64,000 nt of DNA, taken from assembly GCF_002799245.1 (NCBI RefSeq), contig NZ_NEQV01000003.1, forward strand, positions 62,001 to 126,000, read 5' to 3'. Position 1 is the first letter of the stretch. Every line of letters starts with the position of its first letter. Below, in pieces: positions 18,301 through 26,052 of this stretch. Made by a program: the position numbers and the translations under genes. The DNA is from Stenotrophomonas maltophilia. Its GTDB lineage: Bacteria; Pseudomonadota; Gammaproteobacteria; Xanthomonadales; Xanthomonadaceae. The notes under the pieces were generated by a model, which saw only the letters and a list, made by a program, of their open reading frames with translations, did not search any database and had not been told where the DNA came from.

Positions 18301-19017
18301 TCAATCGCGGGTGCTGACTTCCCAGGTGGCGTGCAGCACACCGGGCACGTGTTCCATCCGCGCCAGCACCAGGTCCAGCTCGTCGGCGCTGACCGCCGTG
18401 CTGACCAGCACCGCGATCACATCGGTGGGCGCGTCGGCATGCTCGACCAGCTGCACATCACCGACCGGGTACTGCGCGGCTTCCAGCGCATCGACCAGGC
18501 GCTCGCGCACCCGCGGCACGGCTTCGGCATCCACGCTCAGGCGCACCTCGTAGGTGGCTTCGGTTGCTGCCTCGTTGATGGGAATGCGGTTGATCGCATT
18601 CACCAGTGGCCGCAGCAGGGTGTTGCCGGCGATGATCAGTACGGTCAGCAGCACGCCCTCGGCCAGCATGTCCGCGCCGGTGCAGCTGCCGACCGCCGCC
18701 GAGCACCACAGGGTGGCGGCGGTGTTCAGGCCGCGCACGTTCATGCCTTCCTTCATGATCACGCCGGCGCCGAGGAAGCCGACACCGGAGACCACGTAGG
18801 AGATTACCCGCACCGCCTCGGCACTGCCGGCGATACGCATGCCGAGGTCGACGAAGGCAGCGGCGCCCACCGCCACCAGCACATTGGTGCGCAGGCCGGC
18901 GGTACGTTGCCGGTACTGGCGCTCGGCGCCGATCAACGTGCCCAGTACGAAGGCGGCCAGCAGGCTGACCACGGTGTCGGCGAAGGGGGCGGCCTGGAAG
19001 GTTTCGATGAAGCGCAT
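18301..19017 (-). CDS. MgtC/SapB-family membrane protein
   Basis: 238 aa. It has an N-terminal membrane domain with four or five helices and the MgtC signature LLAAFVLGTLIGAERQYRQRTAGLRTNVLVAVGAAAF (about 19-55), then GVGFLGAGVIMKEG (about 77-90), and a C-terminal cytoplasmic domain (about 150-238). MgtC proteins aid growth in low magnesium and, in pathogens, survival in macrophages. No regulatory leader is visible. It is convergent with the MerR gene. Confidence 0.87.
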   Translation of the reverse strand: MRFIETFQAAPFADTVVSLLAAFVLGTLIGAERQYRQRTAGLRTNVLVAVGAAAFVDLGMRIAGSAEAVRVISYVVSGVGFLGAGVIMKEGMNVRGLNTAATLWCSAAVGSCTGADMLAEGVLLTVLIIAGNTLLRPLVNAINRIPINEAATEATYEVRLSVDAEAVPRVRERLVDALEAAQYPVGDVQLVEHADAPTDVIAVLVSTAVSADELDLVLARMEHVPGVLHATWEVSTRD

Positions 19018-19086
19018 GGGCGGAGTCTACCTCGGTCAGGTGACAGTCGTTCCACGCCCTGCATGGAGATCCGGGGGTGCCGGAAA

Positions 19087-19112
19087 CGACTTAATCCCCT
19101 CCGTCCCCTTTT
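19087..19112. repeat. Solo arm of the 26-bp palindrome family
   Basis: These 26 bases (starting CGACTTAATCCCCTCCG) are identical to the right arm at 16957-16982, and the ten bases before them (GTGCCGGAAA) match part of that element's loop on the other strand. No opposing arm is present. A truncated copy downstream of the ClC gene. Confidence 0.8.
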
Positions 19113-19120
19113 TTGTGGGG

Positions 19121-20893
19121 TCAGTCGGTGTCGTCGACGCGCTCGCCCATCAGTTCGCGCTGGCGCTTGTCGAGTTCCTCGGCATAGCGCTTGCGTACGA
19201 AGGCTTCGGAGACCACGCCCAGCACCTGGCCGTCGGCGGCGACCACGGCCAGTTCATCGGCCTGGGTCTGGTCGAAGCGCTGCATCACGCTGACCACGTC
19301 CGAGGATGGGGACAGCGACACGTCACGGTTCTCGGCCAGCTCGCCGATCGCGGTCTCCGGCTTCACGCCGTCGCCGTAGACGCGCGGGATCTGCACGATG
19401 CCGGCGTAGTGGCCTTCGCCATCGATCAGCACCACCCGGCTGCCCGAGCCCAGCGGGAAACGCCGGCGGAATGCATCCGCGTCAAGGTCGGATGGGGCGG
19501 TGGCCACGCCCTTGCGCATCAGCCGGCCGGCGTTGAGGTTCTGCACCCAGCCCACATCGCGGGCGCTCTTGATGGTCTCGCCACGCAGGTGCATGCGCCA
19601 GGTCGAGAACGAGTAGCCGAACCACTGCCGTACCAGCGTGCTGGAAACCAGCACCGCGCTCATCACCACGCTGGTCAGCAGGAAGTCGTGGGTGCCCTCC
19701 AGTACCAGCATGGCCATGGTCATCGGTGCGCCGACCACGGCTGCGGCCAGCGCTGCCATGCCGGCCAGCGCAGCGGAGGTGGCGTCGATCACCGGTACGC
19801 CGGTGGCCTTCGCCAGCAGGCCGGCGAACAGCGCACCGACCAGGGTGCCCATGAACAGCGAGGCGAAGAACAGGCCGCCACGGAAGCCGAACCCCAGCGA
19901 GATGCCCGAGGCCAGGCACTTCAGGGTCAGCAGGCCGCCGATCCAGATCAGCGGCAGATGCGTGGTCAGGTCCAGGTGCAGCGCGCCATGGCCGGACGAC
20001 AGCACCTGCGGGCTGGCCAGCGCCAGCGGAATCAGCAGCAGGCCGCCCACCACCGGCCGTCCCCACAGCGGCAACGGGCTGCGCTTGACCGTGCCCTCGA
20101 TCGAGGCGATCAGCCGCATCACCGCGATGCCGACCATCGCACAGCAGCAGCCGAGCAGGCCGTAGATGGCGTAGTCGGCAGCACGCACATCGATGGTCGA
20201 AGCAGCAGGCAGCAGGTAGGCCTCGATGCCGGCCTGGTCGGCGACGAACGCGCCGGCCAGCGCGGCCACCGCCACCGGGGCCAGCGCGGCCGGGGTGTAG
20301 GCGCCAATGACGATCTCGAAGGCGTAGAACGCACCGGCCAACGGCGCACCAAAGGCGGCGGCAATGGCACCGGCGGCACCGGCGCCGACCAGGATGCGCA
20401 CGTCGTTGCGGCGCAGGCGCATCACCCGGCCCAGCTGCGAACCGCTGCCGGCGCCCATCTGGGTATAGGACGCCTCCAGCCCGACCGAGGCACCGCAACC
20501 ATTGGACAGCAGGGTCTGGGTCAGCACGATCAGGTTGTCGCGCATCGACATGCGGCCGCCGTGCAGGGCATTGGCTTCCACCGCATCGAGCAGGGGCCGC
20601 TTGAGCCGCGTCGCCGCCAGGCTGACCAGGCCGACCAGGAGGCCACCCAGCGGCAGCACCAGCAGCGCGGTCCAGGTCAGCGAGGGCAGGGAGCTCAGGC
20701 GCATGCCTTCGTCCAGCCCGTACAGTGCGCCCTGCAGCCAGCGCGCGATGCCGGACTGCAGCAGGGTCAGGTAGCCGGCGATCAGGCCGACCAGCAGCGC
20801 CAGTGCGATGAACCACAGGTCACTGCCGCGCAGCCGCAGGCGCAGGCCCTGGAAGGCCGAGTGCAGGCGCGATGGCGAAACAGGCTGTGACAT
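19121..20893 (-). CDS. ClC-family chloride channel/antiporter with CBS domains
   Basis: 590 aa from the ATG at 20893 (MSQPVSPSRLHSAFQGL). The membrane part (about 30-430) has the ClC signature regions: NGCGASVGLEASYTQMG with the gating Glu, the GGLFFASLFMGTLVGALFAG helix, and PMTMAMLVLEGT. The C-terminal 130 residues form a CBS pair (about 450-580). The filter is closer to ClcB-type proteins than to E. coli ClcA. The upstream alternative start at 20935 has no support. Confidence 0.86.
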   Translation of the reverse strand: MSQPVSPSRLHSAFQGLRLRLRGSDLWFIALALLVGLIAGYLTLLQSGIARWLQGALYGLDEGMRLSSLPSLTWTALLVLPLGGLLVGLVSLAATRLKRPLLDAVEANALHGGRMSMRDNLIVLTQTLLSNGCGASVGLEASYTQMGAGSGSQLGRVMRLRRNDVRILVGAGAAGAIAAAFGAPLAGAFYAFEIVIGAYTPAALAPVAVAALAGAFVADQAGIEAYLLPAASTIDVRAADYAIYGLLGCCCAMVGIAVMRLIASIEGTVKRSPLPLWGRPVVGGLLLIPLALASPQVLSSGHGALHLDLTTHLPLIWIGGLLTLKCLASGISLGFGFRGGLFFASLFMGTLVGALFAGLLAKATGVPVIDATSAALAGMAALAAAVVGAPMTMAMLVLEGTHDFLLTSVVMSAVLVSSTLVRQWFGYSFSTWRMHLRGETIKSARDVGWVQNLNAGRLMRKGVATAPSDLDADAFRRRFPLGSGSRVVLIDGEGHYAGIVQIPRVYGDGVKPETAIGELAENRDVSLSPSSDVVSVMQRFDQTQADELAVVAADGQVLGVVSEAFVRKRYAEELDKRQRELMGERVDDTD

Positions 20894-20955
20894 GGTGGCG
20901 GCATGATACGCCGCCACCGTGATCGCCACCGTCACTGCATCGGGCGGTTACTGCT

Positions 20956-23037
20956 TCAGAAGCGGTAGCGGCCCTGCACGTAGAAGGTGCGCGGCGCGGC
21001 CACCATGCGGCCGGCGTTGCCATCGACGTTGCGCGTGTACCAGCGCTTGTCGGCCAGGTTGTTCACGCCCAGCGCGATCTCGCTGTCGCCCAGGCCCGGC
21101 ACCTGCCAGGCCACCTGCGCGTTCCACAGGCGCACGCCCGGCACACGGCCCACGCGCGCATCGGCGGTTTCTTCCCAGGTGTTGGCGGCATCGGAGAACT
21201 GGCCGCTCTGGTGGGTGCTGGAGACATTCAAGGTCCAGCCGGCCAGGGTGTAGCGGGCGCCGACGCTGTCGGTGTCGCGCGAGTAGAACGGCACGTCCAG
21301 GCCATGGTTGTCGCCGGACTGCTGGATCGCCTTGGTCCAGGTGTAGTTGGCGTACAGCTCCAGCCCGGCCAGCGCACTGTCCTCGGCAAAGTGGTATTCC
21401 AGTGCGCTCTCCACGCCCTTGTGGTCGGTGGCGCCGATGTTCTGGAAGGTCGGCGGGGTGATCCCCGGCACCTGCAGGATCTGGTTGTCGAAGCGCATCT
21501 TGAACACCGTCACTTCCGCGCGCAGTGCGCCGTCCTGCCAACGCGCGCCCAGTTCGGTGGTCCTGGCGACTTCCGGATTGAGCGGGTTGCTGGCGGTCTG
21601 CGAATTGAGCTGGATGTTCTGCACCGGCCCGAACGAGGTGGTGTAGTTGCCGAACACGGTCAGCTGCGGGGTCAGCAGGTAGGCGATGTTGATCGAGGGC
21701 AGGGCCTTGTCGTTGCGGCTGCTGAAGGTCGCCGCGCCACCGGCCTGGCGGCGGTCCATGTCGATCCATTCCATGCGCACGCCCGGGGTGATCCGCCATT
21801 GGCCGATCGCGATGCGGTCGTCGATGTAGAACGCATGGGCATCGGTAGCGTTGTCGAAGCGGGTGGTGGCGCTGGCCACGCCGGTGCGGCGGGTGACGGT
21901 ATAGCTGCGGTCGTTGCCGCGCTCGCGCAGGAAGCGGTAGCCGGCGGTGATGTCGTGCACGCTGCTGCCCCAGTGCAGGCGCTGGGTGTAGCGCGGCTCG
22001 ATGCCGAGCACGCGGTAGTCGCGCGGCTGCACGGTCAGCTGGGTATTGGCGGCATTGATCAGCGAGCTGGCACGGTTGCTTTCGTTGTAATAGGCCAGCA
22101 CCTCGAACTCGCTGTTGTCGGACAGCGTGTTGGTGTAGCCAAGGTCGATGCCGGTGCGGTGTCCCTTCCAGAAGTCGGTGGGGCGGGTGTTCTGGAACGG
22201 ATCGGCGTCGTACTGGGCGCGGGTCAGGCCGCCGGGGGTCAACGAGCGCACATCGTAGTAGGACAGCTTGGCGCGCAGTTCCTGCTGCGCATCGATGGCG
22301 TAGGCGAACTTCAGCGCAAGGTCGTTGAAGCGGTCATCGCTGCCCTGCCGCCAGCCACGGCCGTCCTGGCCGGAGTACAGCAGGGCCGCGCCAAGGCCAT
22401 TGTCGCCGGTGCCGCCGAGGAAGGCGTTGTACTGCGTGCTGTCACCGCCGCCGTGGTCGTAGGCGGTGTAGCGCACGCCGGCTTCGCCGTGCAGGCCGGC
22501 ACCGGTGGGAATGGCGCGGGTGCTGAAGTTGATGATGCCGCCCACGTTCTGCGGACCGTAGCGCACTGCGCCGCCGCCCCGCACCACGTCGATCGATTCG
22601 ATGTTGGACAGGCTGGTCGGCGCGAACGACAGCTGCGGCTGGCCATACGGCGCCACTGCCAGCGGCACGCCGTCCAGCAGGACGGTCGAGCGCGGCGAGT
22701 AGCGCCCGGTCAGGCCACGCACGCCGATGTTCAGCGAGACCGAGCTGCCCGCGGTGCCGGAGTTGTCGGTGACCTGGACGCCGGGGATGCGGCGCATCGC
22801 ATCGCCGATGCTGGCCGCGCCGCTGGCCTCGATGCGCTGGCGGTCGACCACCGTGCGTGCGCCGGCAAAGTTCTTGACGCTGTCGTGCAGGCCTGTGCCC
22901 AGCCAGCTGCCGGAGACCTGGATGCTGTCCAGGGTGGTGGCACTGTCCTGGGCGAAGGCGTGGGTGGCCGGTAGCAGACACAGGGCGAGGGCGGCGGCCA
23001 GGGGCAGGCGGGCCGGTTGCAGGGCGTGGATGGGCAT
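20956..23037 (-). CDS. TonB-dependent receptor, FecA/siderophore type
   Basis: Outer-membrane iron-chelate receptor, 693 aa from the ATG at 23037 (MPIHALQPARLPLAAALAL, signal peptide ending AFAQ). The plug domain (about 35-170) shows SIGDAMRRIPGVQV, NIGVRGLTGRYSPRSTVLLDG and IDVVRGGGAVRYGPQNVGGIINF. The C-terminus is FYVQGRYRF, a beta-barrel ending. There is no STN domain, so no FecI-type signalling. A Fur box lies just upstream. The ligand is not readable; FecA-like ferric dicitrate or another chelate is possible. Confidence 0.87.
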   Translation of the reverse strand: MPIHALQPARLPLAAALALCLLPATHAFAQDSATTLDSIQVSGSWLGTGLHDSVKNFAGARTVVDRQRIEASGAASIGDAMRRIPGVQVTDNSGTAGSSVSLNIGVRGLTGRYSPRSTVLLDGVPLAVAPYGQPQLSFAPTSLSNIESIDVVRGGGAVRYGPQNVGGIINFSTRAIPTGAGLHGEAGVRYTAYDHGGGDSTQYNAFLGGTGDNGLGAALLYSGQDGRGWRQGSDDRFNDLALKFAYAIDAQQELRAKLSYYDVRSLTPGGLTRAQYDADPFQNTRPTDFWKGHRTGIDLGYTNTLSDNSEFEVLAYYNESNRASSLINAANTQLTVQPRDYRVLGIEPRYTQRLHWGSSVHDITAGYRFLRERGNDRSYTVTRRTGVASATTRFDNATDAHAFYIDDRIAIGQWRITPGVRMEWIDMDRRQAGGAATFSSRNDKALPSINIAYLLTPQLTVFGNYTTSFGPVQNIQLNSQTASNPLNPEVARTTELGARWQDGALRAEVTVFKMRFDNQILQVPGITPPTFQNIGATDHKGVESALEYHFAEDSALAGLELYANYTWTKAIQQSGDNHGLDVPFYSRDTDSVGARYTLAGWTLNVSSTHQSGQFSDAANTWEETADARVGRVPGVRLWNAQVAWQVPGLGDSEIALGVNNLADKRWYTRNVDGNAGRMVAAPRTFYVQGRYRF

Positions 23038-23061
23038 CGGGGCAGGCTGTGGAAGGTCGTA

Positions 23062-23080
23062 AATGAGAATTATTGCTGAT
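23062..23080 (-). promoter_or_regulatory. Fur box upstream of the TonB receptor
   Basis: AATGAGAATTATTGCTGAT lies 25 bases upstream of the receptor start and contains the TGAGAATTATT core usual for Fur sites in gamma-proteobacteria. Iron-repressed expression is predicted. Confidence 0.7.
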
Positions 23081-23168
23081 TCCATTCGCCATTGGAATGC
23101 GTCTCCGGTTCATGCCGACGCCCCGGTGATAAAGTGGGAGACTGCTTCCTGATTCGCTGAGATCCGCC

Positions 23169-24095
23169 ATGTCCCAAGCCGCCTTCTACCCTGTCGGAAC
23201 CCCTGGCCAGCCGTGGGGAGCGGCGGAGAGGGAGCTGTGGCGTGGCCGTCAGCAGCGCCTGCGTCGCTACGACGAGGAGGTGCTGCCGCGCATCGAGTCG
23301 CTGGCCTCGCGCTTCGACAAGGTGGCCTATGGCCAGCTCGACTACGCCGGCGAGACCTATACCCTGTTTGCCCTGCGCAGCAGCGACTGGAACCCGGCAT
23401 TGCCGGCCGCGCTGGTCACCGGTGGCGTGCACGGCTATGAGACCAGCGGCGTGATGGGCGCGCTGGAATTCCTCGAAAAGCACGCCGCCGACTATGCCGG
23501 CAAGGCCAACCTGCTGGTGGCGCCGTGCGTGAATCCGTGGGGCTTCGAGCGCATCAACCGCTGGAACTTCGATGCGATCGATCCGAACCGCAACTTCCGC
23601 GCCGATGGCCCGGCCCGCGAGTCGACCGCGTTGATCGAGCTGATCACACCGGTCAAGGGCCAGTTCGTGCTGCACATCGACCTGCACGAGACCACCGACA
23701 GTGACGAGAGCGAGTTCCGCCCGGCGCTGGCCGCGCGTGACGGCAAGCCGTTCGAGCCGGGCCTGATTCCGGATGGCTTCTACCTGGTGGACGACAGCGA
23801 GAACCCGCAGGCGGCGTTCCAGCAGGCGGTGATCGCGGAGGTGGAGAAGGTCACCCACATTGCCCCCGCCGACGACAAGGGCGAGATCATCGGTTCGCCG
23901 GTGGTCGCCCACGGCGTGATCGAATACCCGCTGGTGAAGCTGGGGCTGTGCGCAGGGATCACCGGCGCGAAGTACACCACCACCACCGAGGTCTACCCGG
24001 ACAGCCCGCGCGCGACCCCGCAGCAGTGCAACGACGCGCAGGTGGCGGCGGTGTGCTCGGCACTGGATTACGCGCTGGCGCATCGCGTTCTGTAG
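23169..24095 (+). CDS. M14-type zinc metallopeptidase/deacylase-like protein
   Basis: 308 aa. The zinc site of the M14/AstE-AspA superfamily is visible: HGYE (about 89-92, HxxE) and H in LHIDLHET (about 168-175), with the substrate-binding NRNFRADGPARE region near 140. No signal peptide, so cytoplasmic. The substrate could be a peptide or an N-acyl amino acid. The stop codon TAG is the first part of a SMAG element (GTAG at 24092-24095). Confidence 0.8.
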   Translation: MSQAAFYPVGTPGQPWGAAERELWRGRQQRLRRYDEEVLPRIESLASRFDKVAYGQLDYAGETYTLFALRSSDWNPALPAALVTGGVHGYETSGVMGALEFLEKHAADYAGKANLLVAPCVNPWGFERINRWNFDAIDPNRNFRADGPARESTALIELITPVKGQFVLHIDLHETTDSDESEFRPALAARDGKPFEPGLIPDGFYLVDDSENPQAAFQQAVIAEVEKVTHIAPADDKGEIIGSPVVAHGVIEYPLVKLGLCAGITGAKYTTTTEVYPDSPRATPQQCNDAQVAAVCSALDYALAHRVL

Positions 24096-24170
24096 AGCCG
24101 AGCCTGCGCTCGGCTTTGGGGGTTTGCCGTGATCTGTGCGAACGGCAGCCGAGCATGGGCTCGGCTCTAC
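24092..24170. repeat. SMAG/REP pair
   Basis: Two facing GTAG-type palindromes, GTAGAGCCGAGC...GCTCGGCT and its mirror ending GCTCGGCTCTAC, about 30 bases apart. The GTAG of the first supplies the stop codon of the peptidase gene. It lies between convergent genes. Confidence 0.85.
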
Positions 24171-24182
24171 AGGAGGTACGGG

Positions 24183-25034
24183 TCAACCCAGGGCGTCGGC
24201 CCACCAGAGTGCGGCCGGTCCCGGCGGCGTGTCGCGACGCCACAGCAGGTCGCTGTGGATGCGTCGCGGCCAGCCGGGCAGCACCAGCTCCAGCAGCCGC
24301 CCACGGTCGTAGCGCTGAACCAGTGCGCGCGGCAGTTCGGCCCAGCCGATGCCGTCCTCGGCCATCTCCATCACCATCAGATAGTCGGTGGCGGTCCAGG
24401 CCAGGCCGGTAACCACGCGGGAGTGATCGACTTCCGCACTCAAGCGCACCTGCCGATGCCGTGCCAGCTGCGCGGCGGCACGACGGCCAGCGCTGGCCAG
24501 CGGGTGCCCGCGCGCCACGTACACCGACAGCTCGCTGTGGTGGGCCAGCGGCCGGGCTAGCAGTTCATCGGGATAGCGCTCCTGCCTGGGCAGCAGGCCC
24601 AGCGCGGCGCGACCGCTGCCGACCAGTTCCAGCACGTCCTCACCTTCGGCATCCAGCCATTCGAGTTCGATCTCCGGGAACGCCTCGGCAAAGCGCTGCA
24701 GGATCCGTTGCGCTGGATCCAACTGGTAGACATCGGAAAACACCACGGTCAGGCGTGGCTCTACCGGCGCCACCAGGCGCACGCTCAACTGCTGCAGGCG
24801 GGCATCGGCGGCGAGGATCTCCTGCGCGTGGCCCAGCACCTGGCGCCCGGCCTCGGTCAGCTGCGGGTAGCGCCCGCTGCGATCGAACAGGCTCACGCCC
24901 AGGTCGGCCTCCAGGTGGGCAATGGCAGTGCTGACCGTCGACTGCGTCTTGCGCAGGCGCCGCGCCGCCGCCGAGAACGAGCCCAGCGCGGCGGCTTCCA
25001 CGAAGGCCTGCAGGGATTCAGGGGAGTAGGGCAT
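24183..25034 (-). CDS. LysR-family transcriptional regulator
   Basis: 283 aa from the ATG at 25034, with AGGAG 10 bases upstream; an in-frame ATG 10 codons earlier is an alternative. N-terminal winged HTH (LQAFVEAAALGSFSAAARRLRKTQSTVSTAIAHLE, residues 8-42), then a LysR substrate-binding domain (about 85-275). It is divergent from the mdtJI-type SMR genes and likely regulates them. Confidence 0.88.
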   Translation of the reverse strand: MPYSPESLQAFVEAAALGSFSAAARRLRKTQSTVSTAIAHLEADLGVSLFDRSGRYPQLTEAGRQVLGHAQEILAADARLQQLSVRLVAPVEPRLTVVFSDVYQLDPAQRILQRFAEAFPEIELEWLDAEGEDVLELVGSGRAALGLLPRQERYPDELLARPLAHHSELSVYVARGHPLASAGRRAAAQLARHRQVRLSAEVDHSRVVTGLAWTATDYLMVMEMAEDGIGWAELPRALVQRYDRGRLLELVLPGWPRRIHSDLLWRRDTPPGPAALWWADALG

Positions 25035-25130
25035 TGATCCATCGCTCCTGTCGATGGAATCCATTTTGAATCGACCGTAAAAGGCGATGATACTGGCCGC
25101 CGTCGCCCCTGTCAGCGGGGCGGTCCGGAT

Positions 25131-25154
25131 CATCCACGCATGGCGTGGATCTAC
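25131..25154. repeat. SMAG/REP monomer
   Basis: ATCCACGCATGGCGTGGAT followed by CTAC, a single GTAG-type palindrome (minus strand) inside the LysR-mdtJ promoter region, 41 bases before mdtJ. Confidence 0.8.
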
Positions 25155-25194
25155 TGATGGCGGGGCGCGGCCCCCGTCCTGCAAGGAGTTTCAC

Positions 25195-25548
25195 ATGTCC
25201 CGTACTGTTCCCGCCCGTGGCGCGCTGGTCGCCTGGGCCTGCCTGACCGTGGCGATCGTTGCCGAAGTGGTCGGCACCTCGTTCATGGCCCATGCCGCCC
25301 GCGACGGCGGCTGGACCGGCTACCTGATCATGGCCGGCGCGTTGGCCCTGTCCTATTACTTCCTGGCCCTGTCGGTGCGGCGCATCGCGGTCGGTGTCGC
25401 CTATGCGGTGTGGGAAGGCCTGGGCCTCACCCTGCTGACCGTGGTCGGCCTCACCGTGTTCGGCGAGAGCCTGTCGCTGCAGCAGCTGGCCGGCCTGGTG
25501 CTGGCGGTGGTCGGCATCGTCTGCGTCACCCTCGGGGAGGCGCACTGA
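25195..25548 (+). CDS. mdtJ: SMR-family transporter, MdtJ-like
   Basis: 117 aa, four membrane helices. Start ATG 25195 has AAGGAG about 8 bases upstream. It carries the SMR essential Glu in helix 1 (AIVAEVVGTSFM) and the VGVAYAVWEGLGLTLLTVVG segment, close to E. coli MdtJ. With its partner it should form a hetero-dimer; in E. coli MdtJI exports spermidine. TGATG overlap with the next gene shows coupled translation. Confidence 0.84.
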   Translation: MSRTVPARGALVAWACLTVAIVAEVVGTSFMAHAARDGGWTGYLIMAGALALSYYFLALSVRRIAVGVAYAVWEGLGLTLLTVVGLTVFGESLSLQQLAGLVLAVVGIVCVTLGEAH

Positions 25549-25871
25549 TGAACACCCTGGCACTGTTTTTCGTGATCTGTTCGGCACTGATCGACGTGGC
25601 CGCCAACATGATGGTCGCCAAGTCGGAGGGCTTCCGCCGCTGGCGCTGGGGCGTCGGCGCGATCGTCATGGTCTGGATCGCCTTCGCCCTGCTCGGCCAG
25701 GCCGTGCGCTACATGGACCTGGCCACCGCCTATGCAATGTGGGGTGCGATCGGCGTGATCGGCACCGCCACCTGCGGCCGCCTGTTGTTCGGCAATCGCC
25801 TGCGTCCGATCGGTTGGATAGGTATCGCGCTGGTCACTGTTGCGGTGCTGCTGCTGAGTACCGCGAAGTAA
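25548..25871 (+). CDS. mdtI: SMR-family transporter, MdtI-like
   Basis: 107 aa, four membrane helices. In helix 1 the usual Glu is replaced by Asp (SALIDVAANMMVAKSEGFRR); the KxEGFRR loop and DLATAYAMWGAIGVIGTATCGRLLFGNRL match the MdtI subfamily. It overlaps mdtJ by one base (TGATG). Polyamine export is the family function; the true substrate here is not known. Confidence 0.84.
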   Translation: MNTLALFFVICSALIDVAANMMVAKSEGFRRWRWGVGAIVMVWIAFALLGQAVRYMDLATAYAMWGAIGVIGTATCGRLLFGNRLRPIGWIGIALVTVAVLLLSTAK

Positions 25872-25875
25872 CGCG

Positions 25876-25981
25876 TTGCTGGGCCAACCAAGGTTGGCAC
25901 CTACCCATGCTGAATTGCTGGGCCAACCAAGGTTGGCACCTGCCCGTGCTGAATTGCTGGGCCAACCAGGGTTGGCACCTG
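25876..25981 (+). repeat. Three tandem 39-bp repeats containing a palindrome
   Basis: Direct repeats start at 25876, 25915 and 25954 (exact 39-base period). Each carries GGCCAACCAAGGTTGGCAC, a palindrome of SMAG type (minus strand TAGGTGCCAACC...). The third copy is shortened and has one change. They lie between convergent genes. Confidence 0.85.
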
Positions 25982-26006
25982 GCAGAGCGTGAGCCGCCGC
26001 ATGCAG

Positions 26007-26035
26007 ACGCCCCGGGGATGATCTCCCCGGGGCGT
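26007..26035. terminator. Strong hairpin between mdtI and the STN receptor
   Basis: ACGCCCCGGGGA at 26007-26018 pairs with TCCCCGGGGCGT at 26024-26035, a 12-bp stem with a 5-base loop, 17 bases after the receptor stop on the minus strand. No T tract follows on either strand. Likely a terminator for the receptor, and perhaps for both convergent units. Confidence 0.55.
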
Positions 26036-26052
26036 TGTGGTTTCTGCAGGAC

